From an uncultured Selenomonas sp. (GTDB lineage: Bacteria > Bacillota > Negativicutes > Selenomonadales > Selenomonadaceae), in contig CAMVGU010000002.1 of NCBI GenBank assembly GCA_947167105.1, positions 62,001 to 126,000 of the forward strand: a DNA stretch of 64,000 nt, in the 5' to 3' direction. The notes under the pieces are model-generated. The model was given only the letters and a program-made list of their open reading frames with translations, was not told the DNA's origin and made no database searches. The position numbers and the translations under genes were made by a program. This document shows positions 7,759-15,661 of this stretch, piece after piece; within the stretch, counting starts at the first letter, position 1; every line of letters begins with the position of its first letter.

Positions 7759-8706
7759 TCATTTATCATAGCCCCGAAGAACAGCTTCCAATATTTGATA
7801 ATCTACAGTCTTAGTCCTATCGAAAGACATTTCTTCCAACTCCAATGGATAAATTGATTCCTTCGACTTTGAGGCTTTGATATAATTATTATAGGCTTCT
7901 TTCTTACGTTCCGTCCAACGACCATACCCATAGTAGCAAATGTTCCCCTTGGTAAACGCAGCCCAGCCATCGCCTTCTTTTATTGCCTTATTCAGCCATC
8001 TTATTTCATGCTTCAACTTAGCATCCGAATTCTTTTTGGCAGTTTCTGCAAAGGAGCCGGCAATATATTCGCGACCAAGACGACCAATGCTCTCCAGACC
8101 GCTATCCTTTACAGCCTGCTCAAGCCAGACCATATATCTCTTTGATAAATCAGTTGCCCATGTATCCTTAGCCATCTGATAGTACAGACGAGCTCTTTCA
8201 TCATCCTGCCTTCGCCCCTTCTTTCCCTTCTCATAAACCTTTCCCAAAAAGAGCATTGCTGCCACATCGCCATTAGCTGCCAGTTCCTCTCTGCCTCGTA
8301 TTTCTTCATCATAATATCCCAGCAACTCCAGCCCGTGACACAGCTTACAGCATTTCCCATCATAGTAGGCAGAAATACTGTCAACCTTTTCAGCAGTTAG
8401 ATCCACCACCCTTGGAACCGAAGAAAACGTAATAAAAGCACCACTCATAAGACTTTGCCTGTATTTTTCTCTTTCCTTTTCCCACTCAGGCAATTTATTC
8501 TTCTCCATTTCCAGAATGCCCTGCTCAGTACACCCTTCAATTACCAGTTCTGCCGCCTTCCTGAGCCACGATACCTCTTGTGCCCGCTTTAATATTTCCT
8601 CATTCAGGTTATACATTATGCGAATGTCTTCAAATTTGCGCACACATTGAATCAAAAACTCTGCTTCATCAAACTTTTTGTATTCCACTTTATCACAATA
8701 AATCAT
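7759..8706 (-). CDS. Sel1-like repeat protein
   Basis: A 315-residue helical protein with Sel1/TPR-like repeats, for example GDVAAMLFLGKVYEKG and GDGWAAFTKGNICYYGYG. The start at 8706 follows CAAGGAG nine bases upstream. It is a clear paralogue of the first two thirds of the protein at 9676-11184, sharing FDEAEF, GCTEQGIL, IGRLGREYIAG and KSKESIY-like blocks in the same order. It has no signal peptide and no C-terminal HPr domain. Sel1 repeats mediate protein contacts; the partner is unknown. Confidence 0.75.
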   Translation of the reverse strand: MIYCDKVEYKKFDEAEFLIQCVRKFEDIRIMYNLNEEILKRAQEVSWLRKAAELVIEGCTEQGILEMEKNKLPEWEKEREKYRQSLMSGAFITFSSVPRVVDLTAEKVDSISAYYDGKCCKLCHGLELLGYYDEEIRGREELAANGDVAAMLFLGKVYEKGKKGRRQDDERARLYYQMAKDTWATDLSKRYMVWLEQAVKDSGLESIGRLGREYIAGSFAETAKKNSDAKLKHEIRWLNKAIKEGDGWAAFTKGNICYYGYGRWTERKKEAYNNYIKASKSKESIYPLELEEMSFDRTKTVDYQILEAVLRGYDK

Positions 8707-8776
8707 ACTTATATCTCCTTGACGATTTAAGCGAAACCGCACTCAAATACAGACTATATATGACAACTTGAATCTG

Positions 8777-9631
8777 CTACTCATCAGCAATGAATGCCTC
8801 ACAAATCTCCCGATAATACTTAGCGCTGTCTTCATCGTTATTCTGCCTGCTCTGCTCCCATCTTCTTTGGGCCAGTTTTAGCAATCGCTCCTCTATGCCA
8901 ACAGGGATTTTATACTCATGAGCAATCTGCAGGATTTCCTCCTCGCTTGGCTCTGCAATTTCACTGCCTGTAGTCTCCTCAATATATGCCAGTTCACCAT
9001 TTGCTCTTTCAATGTCTTCATCGGCAGTCGCAAATGCTATGCTCAAAAAATAACTTGCTATCGCCGCTTCCCACTTTTTCTCCTCTATAAAGGCATATCC
9101 CCTGTCACGATAAATTCTTGCCAAATGCTGCGGGCGAAAAACATATTTATAGGCTTCTTTTGCTTCCTTGTGCAGGTTTTCAACATCCCCCTGATTTCTG
9201 AAAATATTCAGCCGCTCAAATCGCAACGCAACAGAACAGGGATTCCATTCCAACCCCATCCTTAAAGTATTCAGGGCCTGCTCGAATTCACCGATTTCCA
9301 CCAAGGCAAATCCACAGTAATAGTAGAGGTCAGTTATCGGTTCAGTACGCCAAATTATATTCGAGCCTTTCCTAGCACGATTTCTCTGTTTTTTATTCTT
9401 TGCGTTAATTCCTGACAAAAAGTTTATAAAAATTTCAAACTGAAATATTTCATCAAAATTATAGTATTCTTCAAGCCCGTAAACTTTGAATTTCTTGACC
9501 TTTTTTATTTCTTCTTTCAGCAGCTCTATAGCTTCATTGTATTCTTTCTTTTCAATCAAAGCTTTTGCCTTTTCACAGACAGCATCAACATCCGAAAAAG
9601 CATTTGTTACATTATTATTTCCATATAACAT
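8777..9631 (-). CDS. TPR-repeat protein
   Basis: A 284-residue cytoplasmic protein built of tetratricopeptide-like helices: KALIEKKEYNEAIELLKEEI near the N-terminus, YCGFALVEIGEFEQALNTL (about 104-122), and GYAFIEEKKWEAAIASYFLS (about 179-198). The C-terminal part ends in charged helices. The ATG at 9631 follows GAGGTG. It lies between the two Sel1 paralogues in the same orientation. No catalytic motif is visible; a scaffolding role is likely. Confidence 0.75.
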   Translation of the reverse strand: MLYGNNNVTNAFSDVDAVCEKAKALIEKKEYNEAIELLKEEIKKVKKFKVYGLEEYYNFDEIFQFEIFINFLSGINAKNKKQRNRARKGSNIIWRTEPITDLYYYCGFALVEIGEFEQALNTLRMGLEWNPCSVALRFERLNIFRNQGDVENLHKEAKEAYKYVFRPQHLARIYRDRGYAFIEEKKWEAAIASYFLSIAFATADEDIERANGELAYIEETTGSEIAEPSEEEILQIAHEYKIPVGIEERLLKLAQRRWEQSRQNNDEDSAKYYREICEAFIADE

Positions 9632-9675
9632 GACTGCTGCACCTCACATTTCTAACAAAAAATTTATTATTGTTC

Positions 9676-11184
9676 TCAAAAACGATTACTAATCAACTTA
9701 GCCAAACTTCTGACTGCCTCCTCTGCATCTTCTCCATTTGCCCATATCTCTACCTTCGTCCCTTTCATCAACCCTAACCCCTCAATCAGCAGGACCTGCT
9801 TTGCATTAACCTTGCCTTTTCCCTTATGAATCTCTATCGTCGCACTAAATCTATTGGCAACACCAGCTAATATGGCGGCTGAAGTTTCACATATTCCTGC
9901 GTGACTTTCCACGCAAACCGTAGATTTAGCTGTTTTTCCTTCAACAATTACCTCTGGTTCGTTTTTCATATTTTCTATATCAATATCCCATTTGCCCGTC
10001 TTGACCATATCGACCAGCATCTGTTCTCCTTTAAGTGAACAGGCCACTCCCCTCCCGGAAAGCATAGCTCTTTGTGCCAATCTCCATGCGCTTTCATAAT
10101 CGCCTTCACCACATGCTGCCTTGGCTTCGTTCAGAAAATCCCTTTTCATGTTTTCTTCAATCCAAATCCTTGAATTATCTTCTATCTTGTTGAATTTTTC
10201 ATAGTCTTCCCACTCTCCCCAAAACCAATCTGTATGGCCACAGCGACTGATACTAAGAGCATTTTTCTCCAGTTCACTGTCTATAGCCCCAGGCCCATCA
10301 AAGCACAAATCCCCCCATTCCAATGCATAGATAGACTCTTTGGATGAGGCAGCCAGAGAATAATTATCACGTGCATCTTTCATATGCCCTCTCCAACGAC
10401 CGTAACCATAGTAACATATATGCCCCAAAGTAAAAGCTGCCCAGCCGTCACCGGTCTTAGTCGCACTTCTCAGCCACCGCATTTCTTTTCTCAGCTTAAT
10501 ATCTTTATTTTTCTTGCCCTCCTCTTCCAAAATACCAGCCATGTACTCCCTGCCAATGCGTCCGATCATTTCCATCCCGCTTCTCTGCACAGTCCTGTCC
10601 AGCCAGAGCGTATACCTCTTGTTCAGGTCATCTGCATATGCTTCCCTGACCCGCTTCATATAATATAATGCTTTTTCTTCGTCCTTCGCCGAGCAAAACG
10701 TACCTTTTTCATATATTTTTCCCAGAAAGACCAGCGCCTTCACATCTCCGTCATCTGCCTGCTTCTCTTTTTCTCTTATTATCTCAGGAAAATACTTGCA
10801 AAGCTCTATCTTTTTATGCAATTCTTTGCATTTTCTTGCATATACAGGCTGCATGCGTTTAATCCAGTCATCCGTCTTTGATGATACTGCGGCCTCTGTC
10901 CCCACTGAAAACCATTTCCGACACAACCGATAGGGCACTTTTCTGCTTGTCCACTCCGGCTCTCTGCTCGCCATCGCCAATATTCCCTGTTGCGTGCATC
11001 CCTCCATCACCGCCTCAGCAAGCTGCTTCAGTTGCGGATTCCGCTGCGCCTTTTCCAGCTCCTCCTCAAGATTATATTTCTTGCGAATATCTGCAAAACC
11101 GTGCAAACATTCGCTGACAAACCTGCCTTCGTCAAAAGCCTTATCTTTATCAGATTGAGAAAGTGGTTGCATTACAACTGTCAT
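9676..11184 (-). CDS. Sel1-like protein with C-terminal degenerate HPr domain
   Basis: A 502-residue protein. Residues 1-400 are Sel1-like repeats paralogous to the gene at 7759-8706. Residues about 421-502 match the PTS phosphocarrier HPr fold, with KGKGKVNAKQVLLIEGLG followed by KGTKVEIWANGEDAEEAV. The HPr phosphorylation motif GLHARPA is replaced by GICETSA, so the active histidine is Cys432 and the arginine is Thr; the regulatory Ser46 position is Gln. Phosphotransfer is therefore unlikely, and the domain probably acts as a binding module. The ATG at 11184 lies eight bases after GAGGAG. It is the promoter-proximal gene of the accessory string. Confidence 0.75.
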   Translation of the reverse strand: MTVVMQPLSQSDKDKAFDEGRFVSECLHGFADIRKKYNLEEELEKAQRNPQLKQLAEAVMEGCTQQGILAMASREPEWTSRKVPYRLCRKWFSVGTEAAVSSKTDDWIKRMQPVYARKCKELHKKIELCKYFPEIIREKEKQADDGDVKALVFLGKIYEKGTFCSAKDEEKALYYMKRVREAYADDLNKRYTLWLDRTVQRSGMEMIGRIGREYMAGILEEEGKKNKDIKLRKEMRWLRSATKTGDGWAAFTLGHICYYGYGRWRGHMKDARDNYSLAASSKESIYALEWGDLCFDGPGAIDSELEKNALSISRCGHTDWFWGEWEDYEKFNKIEDNSRIWIEENMKRDFLNEAKAACGEGDYESAWRLAQRAMLSGRGVACSLKGEQMLVDMVKTGKWDIDIENMKNEPEVIVEGKTAKSTVCVESHAGICETSAAILAGVANRFSATIEIHKGKGKVNAKQVLLIEGLGLMKGTKVEIWANGEDAEEAVRSLAKLISNRF

Positions 11185-11223
11185 AGTCTGCACTCCTCTC
11201 TTATCTTCAAATCATCCTTCTCA

Positions 11224-11274
11224 CGCTTATTATACAAAGATTTCCGTCCGAAGTGGTACCCTGGCAGGCTACCT
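11224..11274 (-). promoter_or_regulatory. Promoter with conserved upstream element, copy B
   Basis: The minus strand reads GCCTGCCAGG-G-TACCACTT then a variable stretch and TCTTTGTATAATAA, in exact register with the copy at 7084-7134. The -10 TATAAT lies about 47 bases before the start of the Sel1-HPr gene. Identity is concentrated in the upstream 20 bases and the -10 region, as expected of a shared operator plus promoter. Confidence 0.6.
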
Positions 11275-11338
11275 AAATAATATTATCTCTGAATACTTAT
11301 CTGCCTTCCCGCATTCACATAAATCCTAAACACAAAAA

Positions 11339-11363
11339 AGAGCCTAGCAAGTCGCTAGACCCC
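11339..11363 (-). terminator. Terminator-like hairpin beside the distal att copy
   Basis: The minus strand reads GGTCTAGC-GACTT-GCTAGGCTC followed by TTTTTT, a stem of about eight pairs with a U-tract. It sits directly downstream of the tRNA-Arg 3' fragment at 11369-11392, as a tRNA terminator would. It may be the original tRNA-Arg terminator displaced by an integrated element. Confidence 0.55.
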
Positions 11364-11368
11364 TTGAT

Positions 11369-11392
11369 TTTCCTGGTGCGCCTGGCGTGATT
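11369..11392. repeat. Attachment-site duplicate of the tRNA-Arg 3' end
   Basis: These 24 bases (TTTCCTGGTGCGCCTGGCGT plus GATT) are identical to 12556-12579, the 3' end of tRNA-Arg with its CCA. After one mismatch the identity resumes for three more bases. The rest of the tRNA is absent here. This is the direct repeat left when a tyrosine recombinase integrates an element into a tRNA 3' end. Confidence 0.75.
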
Positions 11393-11406
11393 TGAAATTC
11401 AGCAAG

Positions 11407-11469
11407 CAATCAAGGTCACCATGGACACCTATTCCCATGTACTCCCAGATATGCAGCGTCAGGCTATTC
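11407..11469 (+). pseudogene. C-terminal remnant of a tyrosine integrase
   Basis: The plus strand translates as VTMDTYSHVLPDMQRQAIL, the typical tail of phage-type tyrosine recombinases that contains the catalytic tyrosine (DTYSH). Nothing upstream continues the gene: it is cut off within 15 bases of the att-like repeat. It is thus a fragment of the integrase that probably inserted an element into the adjacent tRNA-Arg. Confidence 0.7.
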
Positions 11470-11546
11470 TCGTATTCCATCGCTTCCGCCAGAGGCATGA
11501 AGCACCTGCGCATGCAGCAGCAGGACTTGTTGTTTGTTGAGGTGCT

Positions 11547-11755
11547 TCATTTGGCAAGCACCTCATATACGACCTGATTCCGTTTCAACAGCTTTTGGGA
11601 AGCTGCCATAACCTCCTCGTCCGAAGCGAGGGTGAAATTCTGCACGGCATCTATAGTATGACAGCCGAGCCATGTTGGTCAACCAAACGAGCCACCTTGG
11701 AAAAATTTTGATTTGCTTCGGAAATGGAAATCATTGTATTGCTATCAATGTTCAT
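11547..11755 (-). pseudogene. Broken Phd/YefM-type antitoxin
   Basis: A strong site (TAGGAGGAGG) precedes an ATG at 11755. Translation gives an N-terminus typical of Phd/YefM antitoxins (ISISEANQNFSKVARLVDQHGSAVIL), ending at a premature TAG. In a shifted frame the typical C-terminus follows (EEVMAASQKLLKRNQVVYEV, then LAK and stop at 11547). The middle of the domain is deleted and the frame broken. No toxin gene remains beside it. A perfect 9-bp hairpin (GAGGTGCTT / AAGCACCTC, 11539-11564) overlaps its 3' end. Confidence 0.65.
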
Positions 11756-11782
11756 ATGGATCAGCCTCCTCCTAAAAATAGA

Positions 11783-12259
11783 TTACAGCTCCTGAACAAG
11801 ACCAGCATACTGAGAACGAGTCTTCTCTGGGACTCCAAGCATATCCATTGCCTCATCCAGTGTAAAATTCATCTTAGCCATAATATGCTTCAAGTGCCTT
11901 ACCGTTGCTGTGTCCTCGCCTTCCTTCCGTCCTTCATTTCGACCTTCTTTTCGACCTTCTTTTAAGCCTTCTTCCCTAGCCTCCTCGGCAATTCCTTCAC
12001 TCAGGTTGCACATGATGTTCAGCTCCTTCCGCATGTTATTATCAAGCACTATATTGAAATCGTCTTTCAGTCGCTTTGTCTTCTCCTCTGCTTTCAGCCT
12101 GGCTCTAAACAGCAGGTGCAGCATCTTCAGAAAATCATCCTCAATGGCATCAGATTTACGGAACTCCCTCACGCAATGCTTCAGGATATGTGCCAGAAAG
12201 ACCTTGCGGGCGATAAAGCCCTTCGCCGTGGCATCGTAGCCGGCATTGTCATTATCCAT
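11783..12259 (-). pseudogene. Rpn/PD-(D/E)XK transposase-like protein, core deleted
   Basis: A 158-codon frame whose first 35 residues (AGYDATAKGFIARKVFLAHI) match the N-terminus of Rpn-family recombination-promoting nucleases. The remainder is the family's C-terminal helical part, with the EGRKEGRNEGRKEG charged repeat and a terminal MNFTLDEAMDMLGVP helix. Full-length relatives have about 300 residues; the nuclease core between these parts is missing, so the frame is intact but the enzyme is not. The repeat is encoded by 12-base tandem units around 11925-11970. It lies inside the decayed element next to tRNA-Arg. Confidence 0.6.
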
Positions 12260-12417
12260 AAATACACCGTCTATCGTATCCTATGTATGGTCTCGGCTCA
12301 TTAACTGAGCACCTCCTTCATGGGCTAAGTATACCATATCATGGATAGCTTTTCCACTCGAACAAATGTTTCATTAGTTTTTTTCCTACCCTGTAGACAT
12401 GATTATAAGGCAGAGAA

Positions 12418-12501
12418 ATGAAGGAAGAGCAGGTCATGGAAAACACAAGCGGGTCTCTAATCACCGTAGAAGAGCTATTTGACAGGACAGCGTTGCTCTA
12501 G
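12418..12501 (+). pseudogene. Possible excisionase-type fragment
   Basis: A 27-residue frame contains SLITVEELFDRT, which resembles the first helix of excisionase/MerR-like DNA-binding domains, and then stops. It has a weak upstream site and lies between the Rpn remnant and tRNA-Arg, where an excisionase would fit. The match is short and may be chance. Confidence 0.25.
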
Positions 12502-12520
12502 TTTTTGCTCTAGTAGCAAC

Positions 12521-12553
12521 AAAAAAGGCCCCAAGGATTTCCTCGGAGCCTTG
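12521..12553 (-). terminator. Terminator downstream of tRNA-Arg
   Basis: The minus strand reads AAGGCTCCGAGG-AAAT-CCTTGGGGCCTT followed by TTTT. It is a 12-bp stem including two G-U pairs, and lies immediately after the tRNA-Arg 3' end. Confidence 0.75.
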
Positions 12554-12560
12554 TATTTCC

Positions 12561-12637
<77 letters not shown>

Positions 12638-12638
12638 A

Positions 12639-12715
12639 TGGTCGGGATGACAGGATTTGAACCTGCGACATCCAGTTCCCAAAACTGGCGCGCTACCAAA
12701 CTGCGCTACATCCCG
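12639..12715 (-). tRNA. tRNA-Pro (UGG)
   Basis: A 77-base cloverleaf beginning CGGGATGTAGCGCAG, anticodon loop TTTGGGA (anticodon TGG), T-loop GGTTCAAATCC and an encoded CCA. It is separated from tRNA-Arg by one base, so the two are surely co-transcribed. They lie just downstream of the last motility gene in the same orientation. Confidence 0.93.
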
Positions 12716-12780
12716 TTAAGTACCACAATATTATATCCAAATCATTCTATATTGTCAATTACATTTTCCCCATCACTACA

Positions 12781-13578
12781 TCATACGGACTTGTGCATTT
12801 GCTGGATCAGCTCTACTGCACGCTTGCCCAGGCCTGTGTCTTTCGCGACTTCTTCGACTGAATAGCCGGACAGCAACAAGGCCCGTGCCTTGGCAGCCGC
12901 TGTCCCTGGGTTCGGCTCACCCGGCTGCATGCCCTCTTTTTCTCCCGGCTGGTCTGCTTCCGGCTGGCGGCGCGTCATGGCTTCCGCCAGGCTTTCAGCC
13001 TGCTGGGCGCTGTGGGAGGGTGAGGATTGTTTCCTGGCCAGAGGCGCAGGCCGGGGTGCGGTAGCATCCCGTGTTTTTGCGGGCCTGCTGCCTGCAGCCG
13101 GTGCTGCAGGTGTCGGCTGCGGCGCTGGCGGGGGGGGAGCTGCCGGGACGTAGGCAGGGTCACGCTCTATGGAGTTTTTCAGCACGGAGGCGAAATTCCG
13201 CGCATCCGTGCGCACGGGCCCCAGTTGTGCGGAAAACTGGCGCTGGCTGGCCCGGGCTTGCTCCAACAGCAAATGGAGCTCATCTGTGCGCTGACTGATT
13301 TCTGCCTCCAGCCGCCGGCTCTCGGATATCTTTGCATCGAGCAGGGCGTTTTTGGCATCAGCCTCACGGATAAGCTCCTCCAGATGTGTCACATGGCTCC
13401 TGAGACGTTCCACAATGGCATCGCCGGAGCGCTCCAGTTCCTCCTTGAGCCGCGCCGTCGAATGCTGCATCTCCTGCTGTTCCTCCAGCGGGCGCTGCTG
13501 CCGTTTGGTGATATAACGCACGGCAAGCACAAGCAGCGTTCCGGCTATTATCATCAAGCCTAAGATTTCTGTCAACAT
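12781..13578 (-). CDS. SwrB-like (DUF6115) coiled-coil membrane protein
   Basis: A 265-residue protein with an N-terminal transmembrane helix (LGLMIIAGTLLVLAVRYI), a long coiled coil (about 30-130), a Pro/Ala-rich linker, and a C-terminal helix-turn-helix-like segment (GYSVEEVAKDTGLGKRAVEL). This architecture, and its place at the end of the fla/che operon after the sigma factor, match Bacillus SwrB/DUF6115 proteins. In Bacillus, SwrB promotes assembly of the flagellar export apparatus and basal body. The assignment rests on architecture and position, not close sequence identity. Confidence 0.65.
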   Translation of the reverse strand: MLTEILGLMIIAGTLLVLAVRYITKRQQRPLEEQQEMQHSTARLKEELERSGDAIVERLRSHVTHLEELIREADAKNALLDAKISESRRLEAEISQRTDELHLLLEQARASQRQFSAQLGPVRTDARNFASVLKNSIERDPAYVPAAPPPPAPQPTPAAPAAGSRPAKTRDATAPRPAPLARKQSSPSHSAQQAESLAEAMTRRQPEADQPGEKEGMQPGEPNPGTAAAKARALLLSGYSVEEVAKDTGLGKRAVELIQQMHKSV

Positions 13579-13606
13579 AACCCGGAAAAAACTAACCTCC
13601 TGACCC

Positions 13607-13927
13607 TCAGTAGCTTATGTCCAGAAAATGACCGCGAGACGGGTCGCTGGCAAAGTTTTCCTGGGGCTGCTCCTCCTCCTGCCCCTGCCGCCCGCCGGAG
13701 GCGGCATAGCCGCCCCCGCCGCGCCTCTGCTGATCATCGCGTATCCTGCCGTCTTCAGGATTGTCCTTTGTGCGCACCTGCTGCTGCTTGAGCTTCGCGT
13801 CTTCCTTCTGCCTGAGATCCTCAAAGGATTGCTGCAGGGCAGCGGCATGGTTCAGATTATGCTGCACCTGCGTTGCTTCGTTGGCCTGGGGAAAGACCAT
13901 TTGCATACTCATGGGTGTAATATTCAT
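13607..13927 (-). CDS. Small disordered protein of the motility operon
   Basis: A 106-residue hydrophilic protein beginning MNITPMSMQMVFPQ, with a glutamine-rich helix (VQHNLNHAAALQQSFEDLRQ) and a basic, Gly/Gln-rich, probably unstructured C-terminus. AGGCGGG precedes the ATG at 13927. It lies between fapA and the swrB-like gene with short gaps, so it is co-transcribed. No known domain. Confidence 0.65.
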   Translation of the reverse strand: MNITPMSMQMVFPQANEATQVQHNLNHAAALQQSFEDLRQKEDAKLKQQQVRTKDNPEDGRIRDDQQRRGGGGYAASGGRQGQEEEQPQENFASDPSRGHFLDISY

Positions 13928-13941
13928 CTTGCTCCCGCCTT

Positions 13942-15639
13942 TCAAGCATCATAGGCTTCAATCGCCACTTCGTCACCCTTGACCAGAAGGGTACAGAACT
14001 TGAGCTCAGACTGGATATTCTTCATGATGGAGTTGATGGCCAGGCGCACGCCAGGATAAATGACGCCTGAGGCAAGCACCCTGCCATTTTCCATATGCTG
14101 CAGTTCCTCAGACATGGCTGCGATTTCCGCTTCCTGGCGCTTCAGCTTGCCGGCCAGAGGGAACTGGGAACGTGTCAGCGCATTGATCTGCTCTATGCGC
14201 TGGGGGGGCAATTTGCTGACATCGATCTTGCCCAGGGTGTTCAGCATCTGGGTAATCTGTGTCAGGCGCTTTTTGCCTTCCTTGTATTCCTTGCAGCTCT
14301 CTGCATACTTCTTCTGCAGGCTGGGGTTGATGCCAACCGACAGGCGCGTCACCACGCAGGCCTGGTTGCCGATGACCTTGGCGCGGATTTCCTCTCCTGC
14401 GGCGGTCATGCCCCCGGTGAGCTGCCCGCGCCGTTCCTCCACGTAGACATGCTTGCCTGCCCTGATATTGGAGTGGAGGGCCACATCGGAGATATAGACA
14501 TCACGGCCCGCCTCTATATCTGCATTTTCAGCAAAGGCTGCACGCACATCTTCCTCCGCTGTCACCCGGCCGCGGTTCATGCCATTGACACCGCCTGATA
14601 TAAAAACATTGCGTCCGGAGACATTGCCACCAGAAACAAGTCCCTTGATTTCTATGTCACCTGTAGCCTCTACTTCAAAGCCCGCTTCTACATTGCCCCT
14701 GATTTCCACGCTGCCGTCAAATTTGATATTGCCGGTACCGACACCCACGCTGCTCTTGATGACCAGATGGGGATCAATGCTGATCTTGCGATCCGAGTCC
14801 ACGATCTGGCCGTCCTGGGTGGCGATCAGCACGTCCTCGTCATCGGGCTTTGCAGCGGTGCCCTTGCCCACCGGCAGCGGCACGGGACGCCCGTTCTTGG
14901 CGGCGATTTCCCGCCCCAGCACGTCCTTGCCCGGTATCCCCTGGGTCTGGGGGATGCGCACTGCCAGGATATCCCCTTTTTTGGCCAGCACAAAGAGATT
15001 AAGATTCTTGTAATCCACCCGGTCATACTCATTGACCACGGGACGCCCCTTGACGCCCAGGCTGAATTTGCGCTCGATGCGTGCGTTCTCCCCGTTTTGC
15101 GGCTTCAGCCCTTCGGCTGCCACAAAAGGTGACAGGGCCTTCACGCCCTTCTGTATATTTGGCATTTTATAGCCGTAAACCACCTGATTGGAGGCCAGGG
15201 CTTCCACCACTTCCTCCACCGTGGGCAGGCCCGTGCCCTTTTTCGTATCGTAGCGCACCGTGACCCTCATCCTGTCACGGCTGATTTCCACGATGAGACC
15301 TGCAGGAGTAATCTCCTCCTCCGGCTCCGCGGCCTCCTCGCCTGTACCTTCTCCTGAGCCTTCCGTCCCTTCCGCTACAGGCTCCTCCTCCTGGGCTATA
15401 CTGGAATCCGTCAGCTTTTGGGGCTGGCCTGAGGCTTCCCGCACCATGCGCGCCAGATTGACTATGTCATAATCTACCACGCCGTGCTCTTGCAGGATTT
15501 GCCTGATGTCCGACAACTCAAATAGGACACCGTCTGCTGCCTCCGGGAATACGGTCAGGTAAACCCCGTCCTCCCGGAACTCAAACAAATAGCCGGCTTC
15601 CTTGCCACCTACGGGCGGGCGATTTTCCTGCTCAGCCAT
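13942..15639 (-). CDS. FapA-family (DUF342) protein
   Basis: A 565-residue protein of the DUF342/FapA family. It has an N-terminal variable region with an acidic linker (about 90-112), then a FapA N-domain, then a beta-helical repeat region rich in V-x-I-x-G-x-V units (such as VEIRGNVEAG and ISGGVNG). A C-terminal coiled coil follows (about 450-515). FapA proteins occur beside flagellar sigma factors, and in Vibrio FapA is implicated in polar flagellar function; the mechanism is unclear. GGAGGGGGG precedes the ATG. It follows the sigma factor gene by 22 bases. Confidence 0.8.
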   Translation of the reverse strand: MAEQENRPPVGGKEAGYLFEFREDGVYLTVFPEAADGVLFELSDIRQILQEHGVVDYDIVNLARMVREASGQPQKLTDSSIAQEEEPVAEGTEGSGEGTGEEAAEPEEEITPAGLIVEISRDRMRVTVRYDTKKGTGLPTVEEVVEALASNQVVYGYKMPNIQKGVKALSPFVAAEGLKPQNGENARIERKFSLGVKGRPVVNEYDRVDYKNLNLFVLAKKGDILAVRIPQTQGIPGKDVLGREIAAKNGRPVPLPVGKGTAAKPDDEDVLIATQDGQIVDSDRKISIDPHLVIKSSVGVGTGNIKFDGSVEIRGNVEAGFEVEATGDIEIKGLVSGGNVSGRNVFISGGVNGMNRGRVTAEEDVRAAFAENADIEAGRDVYISDVALHSNIRAGKHVYVEERRGQLTGGMTAAGEEIRAKVIGNQACVVTRLSVGINPSLQKKYAESCKEYKEGKKRLTQITQMLNTLGKIDVSKLPPQRIEQINALTRSQFPLAGKLKRQEAEIAAMSEELQHMENGRVLASGVIYPGVRLAINSIMKNIQSELKFCTLLVKGDEVAIEAYDA

Positions 15640-15661
15640 GCTGATCCCCCCTACAAATCCT

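Noticed and set aside
11392..11577. Plus-strand 61-codon frame
   Set aside because: The frame is out of phase with the recognisable integrase tail and has no start context.
12638..12865. Plus-strand frame beginning MVGMTGFEPATSSS
   Set aside because: It is the well-known false peptide produced by reading the complement of tRNA genes.
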